From JAUZRW01 sp964549915 (GTDB lineage: Bacteria; Chloroflexota; Anaerolineae; Aggregatilineales; Phototrophicaceae): 29,232 bases of DNA. Positions 22,601-29,232 of the stretch are shown here, one piece after another. Each line of letters opens with the position of its first letter. Position 1 is the stretch's first letter. The notes under the pieces were generated by a model. The model was not told the origin of the DNA, searched no databases, and was given only the letters and a program-made list of their open reading frames with translations. The stretch is from NCBI GenBank assembly GCA_964549915.1, contig CAZJWX010000059.1, positions 1-29,232 of the forward strand, read 5' to 3'. Made by a program: the position numbers and the translations under genes.

Positions 22601-23689
22601 ATGCACATTTTCATATCGTATGCGCGTAAAGATGGGGCAGAGGTGGCGCAGTGGTTGGTGGATGCGCTGAAGCAGCGCGGCCACGAGACCTGGATGGATC
22701 GGAATCTACATGCCCATAAAGATTTCGATGCGGAAATCGAAAAGGCGATCGGGGATGCGAGCCATGTCGTCGTATGCGGTACCGCCGATGTGCAGCGCGA
22801 AGACAGCTTCGTCCGGCGCGAGATCCGCTTTGCGCAGTCCTTGAACAAGCCCATTATTCCGCTGATGCTCCCCGGCGGCTTCCTGCCGATTACGATCATC
22901 AACCACACGTATGTTGATTTTGCGGATCGCGAGGCGGGAATGACAGACTTGCTGCGCCAGTTAGCGCTCGCTTCTGCATCTTCTGCGGCGGTAGCCACCC
23001 CAGCAGCGGATGCCGCATCTGCCGCCTCGTCGCGCACGCTGGCGGGGACCTACCGCATCACCGGGAGCAATCCAGGGGATCAGGGGATTTACCAGGGAAC
23101 CATGACTATCACGGGTGCCGATCCGCATTATGAAATCACCTGGGACACAGGGGTCATGCTGTATGGGTATGGGCTGCGTCAGAGGGATGTGCTGGCAGCC
23201 GTCTATTTGAGCAGCTACAGTCTGGCGGTTTACCAGATCGACCTGCATGGGCGGCTGAGTGGCTCCTTCGTCGATAAGAACGCGAACGCCAGGGGATACG
23301 AGGATGCGACCCCACGCGGCACAATGAACGGCCTCAGTGGGGAATACGATGTGCAGACGCGCATTGATGACGGGCGTGAGTTGAGCGCAACCTTGAAGGT
23401 GCAGCACCTGGGGCGGCGTGCGGGTGGCCTGGGCGGACTCTTCGGCAATGTGGTGCAGGTGGCGGGCGTCTATCTGCTGACGTACTCCTGGGAGAACATC
23501 GCGCAGACGATGCAGGGCGTCGGCTTTGTGGTGGGGGATGAGCCGCAGGAGAAGGCGCTGGTGGTTGGCTATCCGGGGGAACCGCATGGATTGATCGGCT
23601 ACCAGATTCGCCCGGATGGGATGCTCGCGGGAACCTGGTTCGGTGCCGGGCAGTCCATGCTGGGTACGGAGGATGCCCGCCGTACCTGA
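22601..23689 (+). CDS. TIR-domain protein with beta-rich C-terminal repeats
   Basis: This 362-residue protein begins with a TIR domain (1-122). It opens with the classic HIFISYARKD and includes WMDRNL. The segment RREIRFAQSLNKPIIPL carries Glu74 at the position of the catalytic glutamate in NAD-cleaving TIR proteins. An Ala/Ser-rich linker (123-146) leads to two related beta-rich segments (about 148-240 and 245-358). Each has a Y-x-I/L-T-x-x-x start and a Y-Q-I...G-x-L-x-G-x-W/F core (YQIDLHGRLSGSF and YQIRPDGMLAGTW). The ATG at 22601 is preferred: AGGAACGGAG precedes it and the fold starts there, whereas an upstream in-frame start at 22478 lies inside the dioxygenase gene. The C-terminal part may be a ligand sensor that triggers the TIR. 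NADase activity is inferred. No Thoeris partner gene is adjacent. Confidence 0.85.
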   Translation: MHIFISYARKDGAEVAQWLVDALKQRGHETWMDRNLHAHKDFDAEIEKAIGDASHVVVCGTADVQREDSFVRREIRFAQSLNKPIIPLMLPGGFLPITIINHTYVDFADREAGMTDLLRQLALASASSAAVATPAADAASAASSRTLAGTYRITGSNPGDQGIYQGTMTITGADPHYEITWDTGVMLYGYGLRQRDVLAAVYLSSYSLAVYQIDLHGRLSGSFVDKNANARGYEDATPRGTMNGLSGEYDVQTRIDDGRELSATLKVQHLGRRAGGLGGLFGNVVQVAGVYLLTYSWENIAQTMQGVGFVVGDEPQEKALVVGYPGEPHGLIGYQIRPDGMLAGTWFGAGQSMLGTEDARRT

Positions 23690-23829
23690 GCGCCGCCCCA
23701 GACACCGCCAGCCCAGGTTGTCGTTCCAGAAAAGCGTGCAGGCGTGGGGAGGCGGTAGAGCGAGCGTCAGCTTGTAAAAAATGAGTAATGGTAGGGTGGA
23801 AGCAGACGGCAAATCAGGAGATTATTCCC

Positions 23830-24295
23830 ATGTGGCGTTGCTTCTTCTTCCCTCTGCTGCTGGTGCTCTTCACATTTCCGACTGCTGGGCAGCAGTCCCC
23901 TGCCTACGAGTCCGCCTTGCAGCGCATCTATTACGCCGATGCCGTCAACGCCATTGAGTTGAATGGGCAACAACTTGCAATCCTTGCCTCCGGCTCTGGC
24001 GTCTCTGGAGGCGCTGCAAACGCTGGAACTGGGCGGGAATCCGCTGGGTACCCTGCCGCCAGATGTGATCGCGAACGGCATCCCGGCCATTCGTGCGCAT
24101 TTGCGCTCCGGGCAGGCGGCTGCGTCAGTGAGTGGCTGGGGCTGGTTGGTCAGCTTGCTGAGCGTTGCGGCGCTGGCAGGTATCGCAGCGGGTGGCTGGT
24201 ACTGGTGGATGCTGGGACGCGCCGAACGAGAAGAGATGCGCCGCGCCAAGGCACCGACTCAGCGTATTCCGCCCGTCACGCGGATTGAGTGGTGA
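23830..24295 (+). pseudogene. Frameshifted leucine-rich-repeat membrane protein
   Basis: Two overlapping frames form one broken gene. The first, from the ATG at 23830 with AGGAG at 23816-23820, encodes a signal peptide (MWRCFFFPLLLVLF) and then AVNAIELNG, the start of a leucine-rich repeat. The second continues NNLQSLPPALASLEALQTL and GNPLGTLPPDVI, then a membrane helix (about WLVSLLSVAALAGIAAGGW) and a basic tail ending at 24295. Removing one G from the GGG at 23965-23967 restores a single frame of 154 residues through IELNGNNLQSLPP. The protein would be an exported short LRR protein held by a C-terminal helix. The extra base may be a true mutation, a sequencing or assembly error, or, less likely, a programmed frameshift. 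Confidence 0.7.
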
Positions 24296-24375
24296 TTATC
24301 TGGTGCAGCGGGCGCTGGCATCGGCATAAACGATATTCTCACGCAACTGACATTTCCCATACAACGAAGAAGCGC

Positions 24376-24381
24376 TATACT
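24376..24381 (+). promoter_or_regulatory. Candidate -10 (TATACT) for the phosphotransferase gene
   Basis: TATACT lies 29 bases before the ATG at 24411, giving a predicted leader of about 23 bases. A CTGACA at 24347-24352 is too far away (23 bases) to be a normal -35. Confidence 0.3.
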
Positions 24382-24410
24382 CGCCTTGCTACTAAAGGTT
24401 TGGCGAGAAT

Positions 24411-25388
24411 ATGATGCATCCCGTACTGCCCATCCTCAAATCGTTTGTGGAACCTGTTGCGTTGTGTGACCAGCTCAGCGAAGCCTACGGCCTGACCGAC
24501 GTGCGCGTGCAGTTGCTGAAGGCGACTATGCGCGATGTCTACGAAGTGACGGCGGATCAGGGGCGTTTCGTTGCGACGATTTACAGCCACCACGACAGCC
24601 AACCCTCGCATGTCTTCGCGGAACAGGTCTTCACCAATTTTCTCATGCGCAAGGGTGCGCCCGTCATCACCACGCTGCCAACCCAACGCGATGAATACCT
24701 CGTCCTGCTGCCGTTCCCGGAAGGGTCGCGGTTTCTGGCGCTGCTGCCCCATATTGATGGCGAACCCTTCAGCAAGCAGCCGACTTCGGAGCAGATTCGC
24801 CAGTACGGCGAGGCCATCGCCCGCATTCACCTCGCGGCAGATCATTACGCGGGGCCGTTGAAGCGCCCGGTCTACCAGACCAATCGCCTGCTCTGGGAGC
24901 CTTACGAGACGATCAAGTCCACGCTGCGCGACCGCGTCAACATACGGGCGCTGCGCAACATCGCGGAGCGGGTCGCGCAGGGGTTGCAGCAATTACAGAC
25001 GAAGCGCCCCTGGTTCGGCATGATTCACGGGGATGTGGTGCCATCCAACGCCCTCTTCCAGAAAGATGGCACGCTGACGGTGATCGACTTCGACCTGTGC
25101 GGGTATGGCTGGCGCATGTACGATGTGGCGACGTTCTTCAACGAGGCACGCTACTGGAACATGGGCGATTCGGCGCAGGCGGCCTTCCTGGAAGGGTACG
25201 AGAGCATCTTCCCGATCCCGGAAGAGCAGAAGCGCACGCTGCCGCTCCTCGGTGCGGCGCGTTCGATCTGGGCGCTGGGCCATGCAGCGGCGCATGTGGA
25301 TACCTGGGGCAGCGATGTTTATCTGTCACAGAAGGTCATTCACGGCGAATTGCAGACTCTCAAGCAAAATCTGGCATCGTTGAAGTAG
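24411..25388 (+). CDS. APH/choline-kinase-like phosphotransferase
   Basis: This 325-residue kinase is of the aminoglycoside phosphotransferase superfamily. The catalytic loop is HGDVVPSN (206-213, catalytic Asp208, Asn213) and the metal-binding motif is VIDFD (224-228), followed by GYGWRMYDVATFF. An N-terminal lobe (about 30-110) with DVYEVTADQGRFVATIY forms the ATP-binding sheet. It transfers the gamma phosphate of ATP to a small hydroxyl substrate. Relatives include homoserine kinase II, choline kinase and antibiotic phosphotransferases, and the substrate cannot be decided here. Length is normal for the family. ATG codons at 24411 and 24414 are both possible starts. A gap of 196 bases without any recognisable gene separates it from the next gene. 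Confidence 0.85.
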   Translation: MMHPVLPILKSFVEPVALCDQLSEAYGLTDVRVQLLKATMRDVYEVTADQGRFVATIYSHHDSQPSHVFAEQVFTNFLMRKGAPVITTLPTQRDEYLVLLPFPEGSRFLALLPHIDGEPFSKQPTSEQIRQYGEAIARIHLAADHYAGPLKRPVYQTNRLLWEPYETIKSTLRDRVNIRALRNIAERVAQGLQQLQTKRPWFGMIHGDVVPSNALFQKDGTLTVIDFDLCGYGWRMYDVATFFNEARYWNMGDSAQAAFLEGYESIFPIPEEQKRTLPLLGAARSIWALGHAAAHVDTWGSDVYLSQKVIHGELQTLKQNLASLK

Positions 25389-25584
25389 TTGAAGGTCACC
25401 CATTTTCGTTGCGGCTCAGCGCGTTCTTCTGTGCATATCAGGGTCATAGCGCGACATCAACAGATTCATTTGCTAGCGTGTCACCTCTGTTGTCGGTTTG
25501 GCACTTCGGTTAAATTGCTTTGCTACGAGTGCATCTTTTTGAAGTGTTTGTTGAATAGCCAGACTACCGAGAGCCAACCAACCC

Positions 25585-26469
25585 ATGTTCGGATTCCTGA
25601 GCCGTACCCTGCCGACTTACTTCTTGCTGACGGCTGGCGCGTTGATCGTCGCGCTGGCGGTGATTCTCTTCCTCGCGCCTTTCAATATCGCTCCCAGCGG
25701 TATCTCTGGCGTCGGCGTGATTCTCAACGCCACGCTCGGCACTTCCATCGGGCTGGTGGTGCTGGCGCTGAACATCCCCATTCAGATTCTGAGTTATTAC
25801 TTCCTGCCCGGTGGCCTGCGCACCATCTGGCGCACGGGATACGTGCTGCTGGTCTTCTCCTTCGGCGTCGATGTGCTGGCACCGCTCTTCCCACCGACGG
25901 GCATCAGCGATGATGTACTGCTGAACGCCATCTTCGGCGGCGTGATGGGCGGCCTCGGATCGGGGCTGGTATACCGGGCTGGTGGCAATTTCGGCGGCAC
26001 GTCCACGCTGGCGCTGATCCTGCATCGTCGCACCGGGGTTCCGCTGAACACAGCCTATGTCTACACCGATGTTGCCGTCATCGGGCTGGCGGGTCTGGTC
26101 TTCGGCTGGCAGGCCGCGCTCTACGCACTGCTGGCGATCTTCGTCGATGGGCTGGCAAGCAGCTATGTGCTGGAAGGCCCCGGCGTGATTCGGACAGCGG
26201 TGATTGTTACAGACAGGCCAGAGGCCATCAGGGAGCGCGTTTTGCACGAACTGCGGCGCGGCGTCACGGGCTGGCAAGCGACCGGGATGTACACAGGCCA
26301 TACGCGCACAGTTCTCTATGTCAGCGTCGCGCGTTCGCAGGCCCATGACCTGCGCGAATTGGTCATGGAGACTGACCCAAGCGCGTTCCTCGTCATTGGG
26401 CAAGGGCAGGCTGCCTACGGTGAAGGCTTTCAGCAGCGCCCCTCCCTGCTGGATAAAGTCGGCAAGTAG
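25585..26469 (+). CDS. YitT family membrane protein (DUF161 + DUF2179)
   Basis: This 294-residue protein has five or six membrane helices (about 10-195) and a soluble C-terminal DUF2179 domain (about 203-285; AVIVTDRPEAIRERVL, then GVTGWQATGMYTG). The membrane part shows the family's glycine-rich signatures: FLAPFNIAPSGISGVGVI (29-46) and GLVYRAGGNFGGTSTLALIL. DUF2179 is a small ferredoxin-like fold also found in PII-like sensors. The family is widespread in bacteria, and its transported substrate is not established. The ATG lacks a clear Shine-Dalgarno sequence. It is 194 bases upstream of the rhodopsin gene, so joint transcription is possible but not indicated. Confidence 0.88.
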   Translation: MFGFLSRTLPTYFLLTAGALIVALAVILFLAPFNIAPSGISGVGVILNATLGTSIGLVVLALNIPIQILSYYFLPGGLRTIWRTGYVLLVFSFGVDVLAPLFPPTGISDDVLLNAIFGGVMGGLGSGLVYRAGGNFGGTSTLALILHRRTGVPLNTAYVYTDVAVIGLAGLVFGWQAALYALLAIFVDGLASSYVLEGPGVIRTAVIVTDRPEAIRERVLHELRRGVTGWQATGMYTGHTRTVLYVSVARSQAHDLRELVMETDPSAFLVIGQGQAAYGEGFQQRPSLLDKVGK

Positions 26470-26663
26470 CCCACAGAACCAGCCAAACCAGCCCATCGTG
26501 AAACGAGCGCGAGAATGCCCATTTTCGGGGTCTTTTCGTGATTTTTTGAACAGATCAGAATAATCTCCTCTTAATTTGCCAATGAGCTTTCACTTAATTG
26601 TGAACGTTATGTTTGTTAGGCATGCTCAAAACTTTTGGTTCCGTGTATTGAGGGAGTTGTACC

Positions 26664-27614
26664 GTGATTCAACTGAGTATGGAGAACTTCGTAGAATATT
26701 CACCGATGGCGTATGACATGGTGTCGCACACGCTGACACTGGGTTTTGCTGTCATGCTCGCCGCTCTCTTCTATTTCGTCCTGACCCTGCGCACGGTCGC
26801 GCCACGCTACCGCATTTCGTCGGTGCTGTCGGTCGTCGTCATGGTCTCCGCATTCTTGATTCTGTTCGCGCAGCAGCAGAGCTGGGCGAATGCCTTCACC
26901 TACAATCCGGAAACGCAGACGTACGTCAGCGCTTTTGCCCTGGCAGGTGGGGACGCCCCAACGGAATCCGCCGTTGCTGCTACTGCCGCCACTGACCTGG
27001 CCTTCACCAACGGCTTCCGCTACCTGAACTGGCTCATCGATGTGCCGATGCTGCTGTTCCAGATTCTCTTCGTGGTGGAAATCTCGCGTCAGCGCCGCAA
27101 CAGCCTGCGTAATGTCTTCTTCGCCGCTGGTGCGCTGATGATCATCACGGGCTATGTCGGGCAGTTTTACGAAGTCGGCTCCGGCGGCGGCCCCGACATG
27201 GGTCCCTTCTTGATCTGGGGTACGATCAGTACGGTCTTCTTCGCGATTGTGTTGTGGCAGATGTACGGCTTGCTGCGTGAAGCTCGCAGCAACCTCTCTG
27301 AGGCTGCTGGCGCGTGGGTGGGCCGCATCTGGTGGCTCTTCCTGATTTCCTGGATGCTCTATCCGGGTGCGTATCTCGCTCCGCTGCTGTTGGATACCGC
27401 TGCAACCCTGGTGAACCCGGCTGCTGCTGGCAGCACGTCGGAAATTGTCGTCGTCGGGCGTCAGATTACGTTCACCATCGCGGACATCTCGTCCAAGGTG
27501 ATCTACGGCGTCTTCCTGACGATCGTCGCGCAGATCCGCAGTGAAGAAGAAGGGTACGTCTACGAGAAGCTGCTGGACAACAACAACGAACCGATTCCGG
27601 CTGCTGGCGACTAA
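26664..27614 (+). CDS. NDQ-type microbial rhodopsin, probable light-driven sodium pump
   Basis: This 316-residue seven-helix retinal protein is strongly similar to the sodium pump KR2. Helix C reads RYLNWLIDVPMLLFQIL (119-135), so the ion-selectivity triad is Asn122, Asp126 and Gln133, the NDQ motif. The retinal lysine is Lys278 in TIADISSKVIYG, with counterion-side Asp274 and Ser277. Other KR2 residues are kept: His22, Glu170 and Arg266 (ion release), Arg119. Leu130 occupies the spectral tuning position, suggesting green absorption. Differences from KR2 as I recall it are an insertion of about 18 residues in the B-C loop (81-115), Ser53 for Asn61 and Thr286 for Gly263. The GTG start is chosen because AGGGAG (26651-26656) lies seven bases before it; the ATG at 26679 would be too far from it. 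No retinal synthesis gene is nearby. Confidence 0.95.
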   Translation: MIQLSMENFVEYSPMAYDMVSHTLTLGFAVMLAALFYFVLTLRTVAPRYRISSVLSVVVMVSAFLILFAQQQSWANAFTYNPETQTYVSAFALAGGDAPTESAVAATAATDLAFTNGFRYLNWLIDVPMLLFQILFVVEISRQRRNSLRNVFFAAGALMIITGYVGQFYEVGSGGGPDMGPFLIWGTISTVFFAIVLWQMYGLLREARSNLSEAAGAWVGRIWWLFLISWMLYPGAYLAPLLLDTAATLVNPAAAGSTSEIVVVGRQITFTIADISSKVIYGVFLTIVAQIRSEEEGYVYEKLLDNNNEPIPAAGD

Positions 27615-27649
27615 GTCGCACGCATATTGCGTTCATAATCTAGCAAGAG

Positions 27650-27680
27650 AACAGGGGCAATTTCGCCCCTGTTTTCGTTC
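27650..27680 (+). terminator. Rho-independent terminator after the rhodopsin gene
   Basis: A perfect 9-base-pair stem (AACAGGGGC at 27650-27658 with GCCCCTGTT at 27665-27673) with loop AATTTC is followed by a T-rich run. It lies 36 bases after the rhodopsin stop codon and should end that transcript, making the DUF2254 gene a separate unit or a read-through target. Confidence 0.8.
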
Positions 27681-27691
27681 CTGTTTTCGTT
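27668..27691 (+). repeat. 12-base tandem duplication in terminator tail
   Basis: CCTGTTTTCGTT occurs twice in direct succession (27668-27679 and 27680-27691). The first copy includes the right arm of the terminator stem, so the T-rich tail was duplicated, probably by replication slippage. Confidence 0.7.
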
Positions 27692-27724
27692 CAGGCGTGC
27701 CCGTCGCGCTCGTTAGGAGGCCCC

Positions 27725-29083
27725 ATGCGAAACTTGATCGTCAAATTCTTCGATGTGCTCGGCGCGAGTTACTGGTTCGTGCCGATGATCCAGGCACTGC
27801 TCGCCGTCGGGCTGGCGCTGCTCACCATTCGGGTGGATTTGCGCTTCGGCAGCGAACTGGCGGAGGTGCTGCAACCCTTCGCCCAGACCACGCCGGAAGG
27901 GGTGCGCTCCGTGCTGACGACCGTTGCCACGTCGATGATTACGGTGGCGGGGACGGTCTTCTCGCTGACCATGGTGGTGCTGACCCTGGCGGCGCAGCAG
28001 TACGGGTCGCTGGTCGTCACCAACTTCATGCGCGACCGCACCAATCAATTCGCCCTGGGGGCCTTCGTATCGGCCTTCATCTACTGTCTGATTGTCCTGC
28101 CGACCATCGAAGCGGAAGGCGAGACTTTCGTACCCGTGCTCTCCGGCCTGGTTGCGGTCAGTCTGGCGCTCTTCGACGCGGCGGTGCTGATCTACTTCAT
28201 TCATCACGTCTCCGGTTCTGTGCAGCCCGCTTACATCATCGGCAATATCAGCATCGGCCTGTCTCACTCGATGCGCAACCTCTATCCCGAGGCGATGGGG
28301 CAGTCCTCCGGCCAGTTCGAAGACGTAGATCGCAAGCATAAGCCAGAAGATTTTGAAGAACGCGCCCAGCCGATCTACGGTCGCGAGAGCGGCTATGTCC
28401 AGCTTATCGATGCTGACGAGGTGATGGCGCTGACCACAAAGCACGACTTAATCCTGCAATTTGCCCTGCGTCCGGGGGCGTTCTTGATGGAAGGGGCGAT
28501 TCTGGCGCGGTTGTATCCCCAGGAACGGGTGACCGATGCCATTGTCGAACGGCTCTACGAGGCGATTTCGCTGGGGCACGAGCGCACTCTCTTGCAAGAT
28601 TCGGACTTGATGGTGACTCAGCTCGCACAGATCGCGCTGCGGGCGCTCTCGCCGGGGGTCAATGATCCCTATACGGCGATGATGTGCATTGATCGGTTGG
28701 GGCAGGCATTGGCGGATATTGCGAGGCGGGGAACACCAGCGGCTTATCGCTTCGATGCAGACGGGAAACTGCGCGTTCTCACGGATCCGCTGGATTTCCG
28801 CGAATTGCTGCACACATCCTTCAACGGGATTCTGCATTACGGCGCGAGTGATCCGTCGATTGTCAGCTACCTGCTGCACACCATTGAGGAAATTGCCCAG
28901 GTGCAGCACACCATCCAACAGCGCGATGTTCTCAGCGAGTACGTTGCAGCCATCCGGGATGCGGCGCAAGCCAACATCAAAGACGAACGCTCCCTGGAGC
29001 GCATCAAGGCACAATTCGAGACGGTGCAGGACGTGCTGCGCGAAGCCGACGCACAGCGTGCCGACGAACGCGAAGCCAGTTGA
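27725..29083 (+). CDS. DUF2254 membrane protein
   Basis: This 452-residue protein matches the DUF2254 pattern. Four membrane helices fall in the first 165 residues (about 18-37, 72-92, 107-128 and 136-160), including the conserved VAGTVFSLTMVVLTLAAQQY. A cytosolic domain of about 280 residues follows, with HHVSGSVQPAYII and the late LSPGVNDPYTAMMCIDRLG. The C-terminus is charged and probably coiled. The ribosome binding site is ideal, AGGAGG at 27715-27720, four bases from the ATG. The family's function is unknown; helix number and topology are compatible with a channel or sensor. It follows the rhodopsin gene on the same strand, separated by a terminator. Confidence 0.88.
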   Translation: MRNLIVKFFDVLGASYWFVPMIQALLAVGLALLTIRVDLRFGSELAEVLQPFAQTTPEGVRSVLTTVATSMITVAGTVFSLTMVVLTLAAQQYGSLVVTNFMRDRTNQFALGAFVSAFIYCLIVLPTIEAEGETFVPVLSGLVAVSLALFDAAVLIYFIHHVSGSVQPAYIIGNISIGLSHSMRNLYPEAMGQSSGQFEDVDRKHKPEDFEERAQPIYGRESGYVQLIDADEVMALTTKHDLILQFALRPGAFLMEGAILARLYPQERVTDAIVERLYEAISLGHERTLLQDSDLMVTQLAQIALRALSPGVNDPYTAMMCIDRLGQALADIARRGTPAAYRFDADGKLRVLTDPLDFRELLHTSFNGILHYGASDPSIVSYLLHTIEEIAQVQHTIQQRDVLSEYVAAIRDAAQANIKDERSLERIKAQFETVQDVLREADAQRADEREAS

Positions 29084-29095
29084 GCCAGGGCGCAG

Positions 29096-29221
29096 GGCAT
29101 TCGCTGCGTTTGCCTTGTGTTTGTGGGCGACCAAACCTCAATGGGGAGCCTTGCTTTTTTGGCGCTCGGAAAACGTTTTATCAAAAACGCGCTCAATACC
29201 CCTAGATTGATCTATGGGGAT
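29096..29221. other. Gene-free end with imperfect palindrome
   Basis: No gene is visible after the DUF2254 stop. The inverted repeat at 29197-29221 (CCCCTAGA, loop TTGA, TCTA-T-GGGG, one bulged T, AT flanks) could be a terminator without T-run or an operator for a gene outside the window. Confidence 0.3.
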
Positions 29222-29232
29222 GTAGGGCGCGG

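Noticed and set aside
22601..23689. Thoeris defense system
   Set aside because: No second TIR or NAD-derivative-sensing Sir2-like partner is adjacent, and the C-terminal domain does not resemble known Thoeris parts.
26664..27614. Chloride pump or proton pump rhodopsin
   Set aside because: The helix C triad is NDQ, not NTQ (chloride) or DTE/DTD (proton).

Overview
The window is a chromosomal stretch, dense in genes and GC-rich, most likely from an uncultured or little-studied member of the Chloroflexota, probably Anaerolineae-like. This is inferred from style rather than from a marker gene. The clues are lipoproteins with Thr/Pro 'TPTPT' linkers and acidic Glu/Thr tails, very large multi-GAF histidine kinases without nearby response regulators, and YitT and DUF2254 membrane proteins. 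No rRNA, tRNA, CRISPR array, transposase or phage gene was seen.

Left part (1-3.5 kb, plus strand): a YtkA/FixH-like lipoprotein with a Met/Asp-rich tail is followed by a membrane polyferredoxin of the NapH/CcoG type, a plausible copper or electron-transfer pair. A double-GNAT acetyltransferase follows. A minus-strand operon (8.8-3.6 kb) encodes a P-loop AddB-like helicase, a UvrD/AddA-like helicase and a free-standing RecB/Cas4-type nuclease with an iron-sulfur cysteine set. The three overlap at their ends and look like an AddAB-type machine split into three polypeptides. Two giant membrane sensor kinases follow on the minus strand (16.8-9.0 kb), with three GAF+PAS and five GAF+PAS respectively.

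Middle part (17-24.3 kb): a Thr/Pro-rich lipoprotein; a 50-residue membrane protein that is easily missed; a GT4 glycosyltransferase; a small hypothetical protein; and a secreted FxLYD/TolB-like protein whose end overlaps an indoleamine 2,3-dioxygenase gene. Next come a TIR-domain protein with a beta-rich C-terminal region and a leucine-rich-repeat membrane protein broken by one extra G.

Right part (24.4-29.2 kb, plus strand): an APH-type phosphotransferase, a YitT-family transporter-like protein, a microbial rhodopsin with the NDQ motif of light-driven sodium pumps (a clear KR2 relative), a strong terminator, and a DUF2254 membrane protein. The rhodopsin is the most striking gene. It keeps the sodium-pump core and ion-release residues, but carries a longer B-C loop and has changed both residues that line the cytoplasmic entrance in KR2. 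No carotenoid or retinal synthesis genes lie in the window.
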